A stretch of 64,000 nucleotides of DNA from DASQPR01 sp035263025 (GTDB taxonomy: Bacteria; Actinomycetota; Actinomycetes; Mycobacteriales; Micromonosporaceae), in NCBI GenBank assembly GCA_035263025.1, contig DATFRR010000066.1, positions 3,871 to 67,870 on the forward strand, written 5' to 3'. Every line of letters begins with the position of its first letter. Position 1 is the first letter of the stretch. A program made the position numbers and the translations under genes. The notes beneath the pieces are model-generated. The model was not told the DNA's origin. It made no database searches and saw nothing but the letters and a program-made list of their open reading frames with translations. Of the stretch, positions 37,615 through 48,785 are shown piece after piece.

Positions 37615-37977
37615 TTGACCATTACTGAGACCGTCCTCGTGTTCGCGGGCATCCCCGCCGCGGTCATCGCGATCATCTATGGGCTCGTCTACGCGACGAG
37701 TAGTGCGTCGAACAGCAAGCGGTATCGGCCGGGCCGGCCATTCAATCAGTCCACGGTCTGGTTCATTGCCAACACACCGGGTGCGGCGATCGCCGGACAC
37801 GCGGCTCGCGAGATCGGCGCCGGCTCCGGTTCACACGCCCTTTCCGGTGGTACGGCCGACAGCGGCGCGACCACACATGGTGCCCACCAACACGACGCCG
37901 CGGAGGCCGGCCATGACGGGTCCGGCCTGACCACGGTCGGCTACGGCGAGACCGGAGGCGCAAGTGACAGTTGGTGA
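37615..37977 (+). CDS. Small single-span membrane protein upstream of DUF5130 gene
   Basis: The protein has 120 residues from TTG 37615. One membrane span near the N-terminus (TVLVFAGIPAAVIAIIYGLVYA) is followed by a hydrophilic Gly/His/Ser-rich tail (SGATTHGAHQHDAAEAGHDG). It overlaps the DUF5130 start by 14 bp. The pair is a common actinobacterial arrangement. The function is unknown, and the TTG start is the least certain point. Confidence 0.7.
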   Translation: MTITETVLVFAGIPAAVIAIIYGLVYATSSASNSKRYRPGRPFNQSTVWFIANTPGAAIAGHAAREIGAGSGSHALSGGTADSGATTHGAHQHDAAEAGHDGSGLTTVGYGETGGASDSW

Positions 37978-38368
37978 GAAGTCCGGCAACAGCGGCCGCG
38001 CCGAGGTGCTGAACGGCCCATTCACCACCCGCCAGCTGTTGCGCCTTGATGACGCGCTGCGCGGTGCCGACGAGTCAACCGGTCTCACGTTCAGCGTGTA
38101 CGTCGGCGACCTCGACCAGCCGGTCCGTGGACACGCCGAGAAGTTGCACAGCCAGCTGAACGACCCTGACCACAGTGTGCTCGTCGCCGTGTCACCGAAC
38201 CTCCGGGTGCTGGAGATCGTCACGGGTCACGAGGCACGTCGTCGCGTACCGGACCGCCAGGCCAAGCTCGCCGCGCTCTCGATGGCGGCGGCGTTCAGTG
38301 GCGGCGACCTGACCGGCGGACTCGTGGCCGGTCTGGCCCAACTGGCCGGTCAAGCCGGCAAACACTAG
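37964..38368 (+). CDS. DUF5130 (TPM-like) protein
   Basis: The protein has 134 residues from GTG 37964. The sequence FTTRQLLRLDDALRGADEST, GLTFSVYVGDL and VLVAVSPNLRVLEIVTG is the pattern of DUF5130, found in mycobacteria as Rv2468c beside pepN. The fold resembles TPM-domain phosphatases. Two short hydrophobic Ala/Gly-rich segments at the C-terminus (LSMAAAFSGGDLTGGLVAGL) may contact the membrane protein encoded just before it. Confidence 0.8.
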   Translation: MTVGEKSGNSGRAEVLNGPFTTRQLLRLDDALRGADESTGLTFSVYVGDLDQPVRGHAEKLHSQLNDPDHSVLVAVSPNLRVLEIVTGHEARRRVPDRQAKLAALSMAAAFSGGDLTGGLVAGLAQLAGQAGKH

Positions 38369-38559
38369 CCCCCTGTGGGCTCGCGACCCGGCCAAGATCC
38401 CCGCGGTTGTAACACCAGGGTCGTAACCCGCCCCGAATTACGCCTCCACCGTTACAAGTTCGCGGATCTTCCCGGGATCAAGTAACCGTTCTCGGTTCCA
38501 CGTACACACATAAGCCTTAACGCCTGCGTGCTCGCGGACAGCACCCCAAGGTCACGGTA

Positions 38560-38625
38560 GGGCGGGTGGCTTGCCCACGAAGGTGATCAAGCCTGACCGC
38601 GCCTGCGTGGGCAAGCCACCCGCCC
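38560..38625. terminator. Long perfect hairpin between convergent DUF5130 and pepN genes
   Basis: GGGCGGGTGGCTTGCCCACG (38560-38579) is perfectly complementary to 38606-38625, giving a 20-bp stem with a 26-base loop. It lies 190 bp after the DUF5130 stop and 28 bp from the pepN stop, so it can end transcription in both directions. The rest of this 285-bp gap shows no gene. Confidence 0.8.
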
Positions 38626-38653
38626 CGCCACCGCACCCACGGGTCCTCTGACC

Positions 38654-41230
<2,577 letters not shown>

Positions 41231-41511
41231 GGCGGCTGACTCCGTTTCGATTCGGGCCGCGCGGGGAACAGCGTCCGGAATCCGGCAGCGCGCACGGCGA
41301 CGTACGGGTGCGAGGCGAGTCTGTCATGCCGACCGGCGGTATCGGGCAGTGGCCTTTCACACCGCGGGAGAGGTAGCGGGTAAGTCCTTGACTGCGCAAG
41401 AGTGTAAGGGGCGGTGCGGCCCGCCCTTGTTACGCAAGCGGTGACCAGCTGTTGCCGGAACAGTGACCGGCGGGCCCATGCCAACGGCGGCGATCTGGGA
41501 GGAACGAGGCA

Positions 41512-42141
41512 ATGACCGAAGAGCGCGTCAAGGCGGACATGTGGTTCGACCCTCGATGCCCGTGGGCGTGGATCACGTCACGGTGGCTCCTCGAGGTGGA
41601 GCAGGTGCGCCCGGTGGACATCAGCTTCCACGTGATGAGCCTGACCCTGCTCAACGAGAACCGCACCGACATCTCGGAGGAATACCGAGCGCGTCTCGCC
41701 GACGGCCTGGGTCCGGTGCGCATCTCGATCGCGGTCGAGAACAAGTACGGCAACGAAGCGCTTCGGCCGCTCTACACGGCGTTCGGCAATCGCATCCACC
41801 ACGACAAGGAGCCGCTCGGCCGTGACCTGTTCGAGGGCGTGCTGACCGAGTGCGGCTTCGACAGCTCACTAGCCGATGCTGCCGACTCGACCGAGTACGA
41901 CGCCCGACTGCGGGAGAGCCATGACGCGGGCATGAAGCCGGTCGGCCTCGACGTGGGTACGCCGGTGATCCACACGCCGGGGCCGGACGGCGAGCTCATC
42001 GCGTTCTTCGGGCCGGTCGTCACTCCCCGGCCCAAGGGTGAAGCGGCCGGTCGGCTCTGGGACGGCGTACTCCTGGTCGCGGGTACCCCCGGTTTCTACG
42101 AGATCAAGCGGACCCGCGAGGCTCGCCCGGCGTTCGACTGA
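41512..42141 (+). CDS. DsbA-like mycothiol-dependent oxidoreductase (Rv2466c family), CPWA active site
   Basis: The protein has 209 residues. It aligns along its length with M. tuberculosis Rv2466c (MWFDPRCPWAWITSRWLLEV, FHVMSLTLLNENR, YTAFGNRIH, GTPVIH, FFGPVVTP, ending FYEIKRTREARPAFD). The active-site motif is Cys16-Pro-Trp-Ala19, so the second cysteine of CPWC is absent and chemistry must use one thiol, presumably with mycothiol. It starts after a GGGAGGAACG ribosome site. It is divergent from pepN, and the 281-bp gap between them holds no gene I could support. Confidence 0.93.
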   Translation: MTEERVKADMWFDPRCPWAWITSRWLLEVEQVRPVDISFHVMSLTLLNENRTDISEEYRARLADGLGPVRISIAVENKYGNEALRPLYTAFGNRIHHDKEPLGRDLFEGVLTECGFDSSLADAADSTEYDARLRESHDAGMKPVGLDVGTPVIHTPGPDGELIAFFGPVVTPRPKGEAAGRLWDGVLLVAGTPGFYEIKRTREARPAFD

Positions 42142-42153
42142 CTACTGGTCGAA

Positions 42154-42396
42154 GCGCCTGGACCTTCGGTCGGCGCACCGTCCCTCAACGTGATACCGGG
42201 TCTGGCGTCGGACGGGGGTCGAAGCGCCTGGACCTTCGGTCGGCGCACCGTCCCTCAACGTGATACCGGGTCTGGCGTCGGACGGGGTCGAAGCGCCTGG
42301 ACCTTCGGTCGGCGCACTCTTCGCTGGTCGAAGCGCCTGGACCTTCGGTCGGCGCACTCTTCGCTGGTCGAAGCGCCTGGACCTCCGGTCGGCGCA
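42154..42396 (+). repeat. Array A of hairpin-forming repeat, five copies
   Basis: The 24-bp core (GCGCCTGGACC, TTC or TCC, then GGTCGGCGCA) starts at 42154, 42224, 42293, 42333 and 42373. The last three copies are spaced by exactly 40 bp, the first two by about 70 because a longer segment with AACGTGATACCGGG is included. GCGCC pairs with GGCGC and GACC with GGTC around a three-base loop, with a two-base bulge. The array begins 12 bp after the DsbA-like stop and fills most of the 348-bp gap. A related array is at 54666. Confidence 0.95.
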
Positions 42397-42489
42397 CCGT
42401 CCCGGAACGTGTTACCGGTCTGGCAAAGCGTCCGGATCCGGTGTCCGGGTCCGGCGTTGCCGGGCGTGCGTGACCGGTAGCGTCGACGC

Positions 42490-43731
42490 ATGACCATCGC
42501 GCATGCGATCGGGCGGGCCTGGCTCTCGACGGGCGGTGCCGCGGGCGAGACCACCGGTGCGCAGAACTACGACGAATTCGCCGACGAAGCGGAGATCACC
42601 GAGATCATCTCGGCGAATCCGACGAGCGCGCTCGCCGTGGAGATGCCGCATCGTGCGCCGGAGAGCGTCGGACGTACGTTCGCCGAGTCGCTCGCGGACG
42701 CGTCCGCGCGGTTGAACGCGGCCAAGAGCGCCGGCCACTACCTGCCTTACGACGACGTTGCGGTGGTCTACGGCATCACGGCGCCGGACGGGGCGACGGC
42801 GTACGGCCTGTGGTGCATGGTGGACACCGATCAGATCTCCACGAGCGAGGACGAACCGGGTCTGGTGATCCGCAATGAGGATGTGTTCATCGACAAGGTC
42901 CGGGAACGCGTCGCGCTGGTCGAGCACATCGGACACCTGCTGTCGCCGGTGCTGCTGATCGCTACCGATCAGGCGCCGGCTCTGCAGGAGGCGCTCGCGC
43001 TCACCGCACACGAATTCGGCACGCCGGTCGTCAGCGACACCGACCAGGCCGGGCGCCGCCACGAGATCTGGCCGGTGCTGACCGCGGATCGGCGCGACGA
43101 ACTGCTCGCCGTCGCGGGCTCGGCCGAGCTCATCGTGGCCGACGGCAACCACCGCAGCCTCGCGGCGCAGATGGCCAAGCTGCCACGGTTCCTCGCGGTC
43201 ATCACGACACCCGAGTCAGTGGAGATCCAGGCGTACCACCGGTTGATCGCGTCGGCGCCCGCGGTGAGCGAGCTGGTCGACCGCCTGCGGACCGCCGGTG
43301 CCGAGATCACTGCGCTCCGTCCGCCTGTCACTGTTCCGGCCGCACGAGGCACCATCCACGTGTACGGCGGACCAGAGGCCTACTACGCCATACGGCTGCC
43401 CGCGACTCTGGGTGCGGCCGACGTGGAGAACCTCGATCACGCGCTGGTGGAACGCGTGTTGATGCGCGACGCACTGGGTCTCGACGCGGGGCACAAGGAC
43501 ATCACGTACGTCGGCGGCGACTATCCGCCGGACTGGCTCGCCGGTGAGGTCGACTCCGGTCGCGCCGGCTTGGCAGTGCTCATTCCGCCGGTGGCGGTGG
43601 CGGACTTCATCTCGGTCAACCGGGCGCGTCGGAGCCTGCCGCGCAAGAGCACGTGGTTTACGCCGAAGGCGCGCGCCGGACTTGTGGTCGCCGAGCTCGA
43701 CCTGGTGCCGGTCCCGGTGCCGGACCGCTGA
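42490..43731 (+). CDS. DUF1015 family protein
   Basis: The protein has 413 residues. It shows the DUF1015 pattern: NYDEFADEAEITEIISANPT near the start, ALAVEMPH, LPYDDVAVVYGITAPDG, LIVADGNHRSLAAQ in the middle, YHRLIASA and FISVNRARRSLPRKSTWFTPKARAGLV at the end. The biochemical role of the family is unknown, though members sit near serine metabolism genes in some genomes. It lies upstream of rpiB with 34 bp between and is probably co-transcribed. Confidence 0.85.
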   Translation: MTIAHAIGRAWLSTGGAAGETTGAQNYDEFADEAEITEIISANPTSALAVEMPHRAPESVGRTFAESLADASARLNAAKSAGHYLPYDDVAVVYGITAPDGATAYGLWCMVDTDQISTSEDEPGLVIRNEDVFIDKVRERVALVEHIGHLLSPVLLIATDQAPALQEALALTAHEFGTPVVSDTDQAGRRHEIWPVLTADRRDELLAVAGSAELIVADGNHRSLAAQMAKLPRFLAVITTPESVEIQAYHRLIASAPAVSELVDRLRTAGAEITALRPPVTVPAARGTIHVYGGPEAYYAIRLPATLGAADVENLDHALVERVLMRDALGLDAGHKDITYVGGDYPPDWLAGEVDSGRAGLAVLIPPVAVADFISVNRARRSLPRKSTWFTPKARAGLVVAELDLVPVPVPDR

Positions 43732-43765
43732 TCGCCCGCCGGATCGCTGTGCGAGACTGCGCGGT

Positions 43766-44227
43766 ATGCGCGTCTACCTCGGCTCCGACCACGCCGGCTT
43801 CGAGCTGCGGACGCACCTCGTGGAGGTGTTGCCGACCCATGGGTACGAGGTCGTCGATCTCGGCCCGAAGACGTACGACCCGACCGACGACTACCCGGCG
43901 TTCTGCATCGCGACCGGCGAGGCCGTCGTCGCGGATCCCGGCAGCCTCGGCGTGGTGATCGGCGGCTCCGGCAACGGCGAGCAGATCTCCGCGAACAAGG
44001 TGCTCGGTGTGCGTGCGGCGCTCGCGTGGAACGCCGAGACCGCGCAGCTGGCACGACAGCACAATGACGCGAACGTGGTCGGCATCGGTGCTCGCGAGCA
44101 CACCGCCGAGTCGGCAACCGAGCTGGTGCTTGCGTTTCTCGGCACCGAATTCAGCCACGATCCACGGCACCAGCGCCGTATCGATCAGGTGTCCGCGTAC
44201 GAGAAGGACCACCACACGGCGACGTGA
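43766..44227 (+). CDS. rpiB: Ribose-5-phosphate isomerase B
   Basis: The protein has 153 residues from ATG 43766. Motifs are LGSDHAGFELR and VVIGGSGNGEQISANKVLGVRAAL. Glu72 stands where M. tuberculosis RpiB has its catalytic Glu75, so this is the Glu-type rather than the Cys-type of E. coli. It interconverts ribulose-5-phosphate and ribose-5-phosphate in the pentose phosphate pathway. The M. tuberculosis gene (Rv2465c) also lies beside the Rv2466c gene. Confidence 0.96.
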   Translation: MRVYLGSDHAGFELRTHLVEVLPTHGYEVVDLGPKTYDPTDDYPAFCIATGEAVVADPGSLGVVIGGSGNGEQISANKVLGVRAALAWNAETAQLARQHNDANVVGIGAREHTAESATELVLAFLGTEFSHDPRHQRRIDQVSAYEKDHHTAT

Positions 44228-44236
44228 CGCGCACCT

Positions 44237-44806
44237 TTACCCGTCGCGGGGTACCCAACCGCGGTGCACGATCACCAGGCTCCGTTCGGCTTCGGCGAGT
44301 TCGGCGTCGGACGGCCGCGAGGCGTCTCGCGCCCGCATCGCGGCGGCGACGCTGACCTGTGACGATCCGCCGCCGACCAGGCCACGGAGGCCGCGCTCGT
44401 GGTCGTCGACGGCACCCGGCGCGTGGCTGTCGTAGGGCTCGCGCTCGGTAGACGGGTTCCGATCAACGTCGGCGCGGGCCGGCGCATCGCTGTCGTCGGT
44501 CGCCCGACCGCGTCCCGGCGTGCGATCACGGTCGGCTGGCGGTCGTGCTCGCATCCGATCGGCGTTGGGCATCCGGGTCGGCGGACGTGGCGCCGGCCGA
44601 GGTCCGGACGGTACGGACAACGCGGTGCCTTCCGCATCCGACGACGACAACGCTCCGTCCACATCGGTCGAAACCGTCTCGGCGCACGGCGTCGGATCCG
44701 TCGGCGTCGCAGGGCTCGTGTCGGCGGGCGCGCCATCACGCGACGCCCGACCGGGCCGGGCGCCGCGAACCCGCCGCCGCCGGTGCTCGCCGTCCGTGTC
44801 CTGCAT
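44237..44806 (-). CDS. Hypothetical protein with disordered N-terminus and conserved-looking C-terminus
   Basis: The protein has 189 residues. Residues 1-130 are Arg/Pro/Asp/Ala-rich and low in complexity. The last 60, from GLRGLVGGGSSQVSVAAAMR through PSDAELAEAERSLVIVHRGW, look folded and resemble a C-terminal motif found in small actinobacterial proteins near housekeeping genes. That link is from memory and unverified. It is convergent with rpiB, 9 bp apart. The opposite strand is also open, but its reading is highly Arg-rich. Confidence 0.55.
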   Translation of the reverse strand: MQDTDGEHRRRRVRGARPGRASRDGAPADTSPATPTDPTPCAETVSTDVDGALSSSDAEGTALSVPSGPRPAPRPPTRMPNADRMRARPPADRDRTPGRGRATDDSDAPARADVDRNPSTEREPYDSHAPGAVDDHERGLRGLVGGGSSQVSVAAAMRARDASRPSDAELAEAERSLVIVHRGWVPRDG

Positions 44807-44878
44807 GCCACGACCGTACCGCTTGACGCCCGATGGCCGCTGTCTCGGTCTTGTCCCCGCCCGACGCCGGTGGCTTGG

Positions 44879-46114
44879 CTAGAACATCTCGATCGAGTTC
44901 GGCGCGCGATGCCAACCGAACGCGGTCGACGCCGCCACGAGTGTGCCGGGCCGCAACTCTCGTACGCCACCGCCAGCCGCGAACGCGGTCAGCGGCGACC
45001 CGCCGAGATATGCCGCGCCGAGCGCCTGCACGGTCGCCTCGAGATCGGCGGGCGCGTCGGTCGGGGTGCACGTCGCCCGATGCGGGTCACCGACGAGCCG
45101 GAAGCGGCCCGCGTTGGCGGTCATGCCGTCGTCGAGAACCTCGATCACCACGTCGACCGGTGCCGCGTAGCGGCGTGCGGCGAGCGCACCCGCGACGTCC
45201 AGCAACCGCACCCAAAGACCGTCGCTGAGCCGCATGTCCAGCCACCTCGGCTCATTCACAAGGAACTGGATCGGCTCGTCGATCGACGCAAAGCGGTAGC
45301 GCGTGGAACGGGTCAGGTCGATCGAGAGCGCGAAGCGCCACAGCGCCCGGTAGGCCTCAGGCGTCACCGCGACGAACTCACGAATGATCGCCTTGCCCTT
45401 CGGCCCGCCCTCCGTCCACTCGCTCTTCGCGCGCCACAGCAGGTAGCCGTCCACGCCACCGGGACCGTCGTGTACGACGGCGCGCAGCGGCGTGGCACCA
45501 CCGCGGACCGCCTTGACGTCGGCGGTCTGGTAGCGCCACCACCGGTCGTCGCGCGCCGACCAGCCGGGCCGGTCGGCGAGCGCCTCCTCGAACACCTTCT
45601 GGAAGATGTCGAGCGAGTCGGGCGCCACGGCACGCACCCGGCCGTCGTCCGGTCCGGAGTCGCGGAGGCTGACCTCGGCCGAATTGGCCTCGATAAGCAA
45701 TGCACGGCTCGCTAGCCCATAGCCGAACCGTTGGTAGATGCGGCCCTCGCTGGCGTAGAGGACGGCGACCGGCTCGCCGAGCGCCAGGCTGTCCATGTGC
45801 AACTTCTCGATCATGTGACGAAGCAGGCCCTGGCGCCGGTGCGTGGCGCCGACGTTGACCATCGTGACGTGCGATGCCGGCACGGATCCGCCGGGCACCA
45901 TGAGATCGCGCGTGAACGTGGAGACCATGCCGGCGACGTCACCGTCGCGCGTGGCGACGATTGAGCGGGCCGGCTCCCACACGCTGCGTTCGAGTTCGGC
46001 CGTCTCCTGCCCTTCCTCGTCGTTGGCGTCCTCGTGGAACGCCTCGGCCAGCCGTGCCCAGACGGCCGGCCAGTCTTCGTCGGTGGCGAGGCGAAACTCG
46101 TAATCGGTGGTCAC
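44879..46114 (-). CDS. Eis-family GNAT acetyltransferase
   Basis: The protein has 411 residues. It has the tripartite Eis architecture: an N-terminal GNAT domain with VNVGATHRRQGLLRHMIEKLH, a second GNAT-like domain, and a C-terminal sterol-carrier-like domain (LRELRPGTLVAASTAFGWHR). It ends in EMF, so the free C-terminal carboxylate follows Phe as in mycobacterial Eis. There the carboxylate takes part in catalysis. Relatives acetylate aminoglycosides and protein lysines. The substrate here is unknown. It is divergent from the kinase gene. Confidence 0.9.
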   Translation of the reverse strand: MTTDYEFRLATDEDWPAVWARLAEAFHEDANDEEGQETAELERSVWEPARSIVATRDGDVAGMVSTFTRDLMVPGGSVPASHVTMVNVGATHRRQGLLRHMIEKLHMDSLALGEPVAVLYASEGRIYQRFGYGLASRALLIEANSAEVSLRDSGPDDGRVRAVAPDSLDIFQKVFEEALADRPGWSARDDRWWRYQTADVKAVRGGATPLRAVVHDGPGGVDGYLLWRAKSEWTEGGPKGKAIIREFVAVTPEAYRALWRFALSIDLTRSTRYRFASIDEPIQFLVNEPRWLDMRLSDGLWVRLLDVAGALAARRYAAPVDVVIEVLDDGMTANAGRFRLVGDPHRATCTPTDAPADLEATVQALGAAYLGGSPLTAFAAGGGVRELRPGTLVAASTAFGWHRAPNSIEMF

Positions 46115-46312
46115 ATATACGTGTCTAGCCGAATGGCCCCCCGATGGCGAACGGTTTTGCCGGCCGTGGCACCGGATGGGTGTTTCGGGACCGCCGCCGG
46201 CATAGATCCGCTTCAGTGCATGGTTGGCTGCTGCGCGCCTTCGCTACGCTCGAAGACGGTGTGGACGTCGGCGGCATCCGGCGTCAGACGACAAGGGCGT
46301 GAAGGGTGGGTC

Positions 46313-48004
46313 ATGGGGGAGTCCGCGGTGGTCGACCTCGTGTGCGGCCCGGCGAGCCCGCTGGCGGAGACCTTTCAGCGTTACCGGCTCGTGGCGCGTC
46401 TCGGCGCGGGCGGCCAGGCCGACGTCTATCGAGGCGTACGGCTGTGTGGCGGTGTGACGTCGACGGCGGTAACCGTCAAGGTGTTCCGGATCAATCCGAA
46501 GCGCTCATTAGCCGACGAACTTCGCTCCTGGGACAAGGGTGACGCCGCCCTGATGGACCTCAACACCCGTGGCGTGCCAGGCATCTGCCGGCGGGTCGAC
46601 GGGTTCTACGGTGCACCGCCGCACGCCGCGGGCACCGCGCCGTCCGCCAAGGAAGCCGTGCCCTATCAGGTCTACGACTATCTCCACGGCGTGAACCTGC
46701 GCGAATACGTCGCGGCGCGGGCCGGCTTCGGCGGACCGACCCGACTGAACGCCACCAACACGATGCTGAGCCTCGCCGACGCGCTCAAGGCCCTGCACGA
46801 GCCGGACAACATCACGCTTTGTCCGGTGCTGCACATGGACGTCAAGCCGTCGAACATCATGGTGCTTACGAACGGCGAGACGCGACTCATCGACTTCACC
46901 GGCGCGCGCTACTGGCGCAGTTCGGAGATCACGCAGATTGCGTACACGCCGGAGTCGGGTGGGCCGGAAGCGCTGCGCGGTGAGGTCGGTCCCGCGTACG
47001 ACGTCCACGGCTTCGGATCCGTCGCGTTCTACCTGATCGCCGGCGTCGCGCCGCGTGGCAGCGGTGCACCGCCGATCGCCAGGCACGACATCTTCGCCGG
47101 GCGACCGGCGCTGCGTGACCACCTGCTGGCCGTGCTCGCCGACCGTCCGCAGGATCGCCCCTCCACGTTCGAGTTGACCGCGTGGACGCAGCGCCTGGCT
47201 CAGCTCGTTCGCGGCAGCAATCTGCCGGACATGGGCCTTGACTGGTCCGATCGGCAGGCGCTGCCAGCCGCGCCGCGCGCCGTCGGACGGGCACGTGCCG
47301 CGCTGACCGGCACCGAGACCGATGCGTTCATCCGGATCGAGGCCCTCGAACGGGAACTGGTCGCGCTGCGTGCTCGCGTCGGCGGTCGACCAGCCGACGT
47401 CTCACCAGGGTCGGTGGCGGCTGTGCTGGCGCCAACGTCACCCGCGTCGCCGCCCGCTCCGGTGTCGGCCTCGCCGGGTCGCGATGTGTCGCCGCTGGCC
47501 GCGTCCGGCCCACCCGCGAACGCACCAAACGGCGGCGCGGTGGTCCCGGCCAACGCGATGGTGGGGCGCGCCCACGTCATCAAGCCGACGGTGCCCGAAG
47601 GTTTCACGCCCGCGACCTCGGGCTATCTCGGCGGGCCGTTGCGCGGCGCGCGCGTGCGTCGCGGCCGTCCCAATATGCGCACGCTTCGACGCGGCAGCTG
47701 GTGGACGATCTCGGGTGCGACGTTTGCCGTCCTGTGCTGGTTTACCTGGGCGGCAGCGCACCGGCGGCCGAATGGTGAGGTGTCGCCTGGATACCTCTTC
47801 GCGACGCTGGCGGTAGCCCTCGGCATCTTCATCGTGCTGCGACTGCTCGGCCGGCTCGTCATCGAGGGCTGGATGCACAAACCGCGCCGGGGCGCATACG
47901 GCGCGCACCTCGGCACCGCGTTGTTTCTCTTCGCGGTCGGGATCACGTATCTGCAGGACACATCGTGGATCGTGGACGCATACCGCTGGGCGAAGGGTCT
48001 CTAG
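46313..48004 (+). CDS. Membrane Ser/Thr protein kinase with three C-terminal membrane spans
   Basis: The protein has 563 residues from ATG 46313. The kinase domain (about 24-320) has the glycine loop RLGAGGQADVYRG, Lys56 in VTVKVFR, catalytic loop HMDVKPSN (Asp176, Lys178, Asn181), metal-binding Asp194 in DFTGA in place of DFG, and Asp230 in AYDVHGFGS. HRD is changed to HMD. A Pro/Ala-rich linker of 130 residues follows, then spans near 470-490, 500-520 and 530-550. The tail lacks an extracellular sensor such as PASTA. It is adjacent to a phosphatase gene. Confidence 0.9.
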   Translation: MGESAVVDLVCGPASPLAETFQRYRLVARLGAGGQADVYRGVRLCGGVTSTAVTVKVFRINPKRSLADELRSWDKGDAALMDLNTRGVPGICRRVDGFYGAPPHAAGTAPSAKEAVPYQVYDYLHGVNLREYVAARAGFGGPTRLNATNTMLSLADALKALHEPDNITLCPVLHMDVKPSNIMVLTNGETRLIDFTGARYWRSSEITQIAYTPESGGPEALRGEVGPAYDVHGFGSVAFYLIAGVAPRGSGAPPIARHDIFAGRPALRDHLLAVLADRPQDRPSTFELTAWTQRLAQLVRGSNLPDMGLDWSDRQALPAAPRAVGRARAALTGTETDAFIRIEALERELVALRARVGGRPADVSPGSVAAVLAPTSPASPPAPVSASPGRDVSPLAASGPPANAPNGGAVVPANAMVGRAHVIKPTVPEGFTPATSGYLGGPLRGARVRRGRPNMRTLRRGSWWTISGATFAVLCWFTWAAAHRRPNGEVSPGYLFATLAVALGIFIVLRLLGRLVIEGWMHKPRRGAYGAHLGTALFLFAVGITYLQDTSWIVDAYRWAKGL

Positions 48005-48010
48005 TCGCTG

Positions 48011-48781
48011 ATGACGGCAGCCACATCCAGCGGATCGAGCGATGACGCGCTCGCTTCGCGAGAGTTCGACGGGTTGGTGAACTTCCGCGATCTCGGCGGG
48101 ATCCCGGTGCGTGGCGGTGCGATCCGCACCGCCACGTTGTTCCGCAGCGACTCGCTAAGTTACGCATCCGTGGCCGACGCGGCATACCTGACTGACGACC
48201 TCGGTGTCGCCACGATCGTCGACCTGCGCGCCGACGCCGAGGTCGCCGAGTTCGGCCGCGGTCCACTCGAGTCGGCACCGGTCGCGTACGTTTCGCTTCC
48301 CGTGGTTGACGGTCCGACCGTCGACACCCGCTCGGACTTCTACTTCCAGATGCTGGGCGCGAACGGCGAAGCGCTTGCGGATCTCGTACGGCGACTCAGC
48401 ACGCCGGCCGTGCTACCCGCCATCGTGCACTGTCACATCGGTTGTGACCGAACCGGCGCGGTCAGCGCGATGCTGCTCGGCCTCGCCGGTGCCGATGATG
48501 ACGCGATCTGCGTCGACTACGCGCGCAGCAGCCGCGCGAATGACGCGATCCGTGAGCGCGCGATCGAGCGGCGTCGCAGTCTCGGGCTGCCGATCAAGGA
48601 CCGCGCCTATTACGACGCCTGGGATCCGCGGCCCGAGATCATGGCAGCCACTCTCAGCTTGGTCGCGCGCGAATGGGGCGACATGGCCGGCTGGGCCCGG
48701 ACGTACGGGCTGACCGACGTTGAGGTCGCCGCATTCCGGAACGCAATAGTCGACCCGAACTCCTCGACCGAGGCCACCTAA
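48011..48781 (+). CDS. Tyrosine-protein phosphatase (DSP/PtpB-like)
   Basis: The protein has 256 residues. NFRDLGGIPVRGG opens the family, TIVDLRADAEVAEFG follows, and the active site is HCHIGCDRTG: Cys141 and Arg147 in CX5R. This is the pattern of M. tuberculosis PtpB-type phosphatases, which have broad phosphotyrosine and phosphoinositide activity. It begins 6 bp after the kinase stop, so the pair is probably co-expressed. It converges on the MMPL gene with 4 bp between stops. Confidence 0.92.
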   Translation: MTAATSSGSSDDALASREFDGLVNFRDLGGIPVRGGAIRTATLFRSDSLSYASVADAAYLTDDLGVATIVDLRADAEVAEFGRGPLESAPVAYVSLPVVDGPTVDTRSDFYFQMLGANGEALADLVRRLSTPAVLPAIVHCHIGCDRTGAVSAMLLGLAGADDDAICVDYARSSRANDAIRERAIERRRSLGLPIKDRAYYDAWDPRPEIMAATLSLVAREWGDMAGWARTYGLTDVEVAAFRNAIVDPNSSTEAT

Positions 48782-48785
48782 CGCG

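Noticed and set aside
42148..42396. Repeat array A as a CRISPR
   Set aside because: Spacers are 16 or about 45 bp, are themselves repeated, and no cas gene is near. Arms are inverted and occur at a second locus.
42142..42554. Minus-strand proteins reading APTEGPGAST-type repeats
   Set aside because: They are translations of the hairpin repeat array, not a conserved protein, and change frame between copies.
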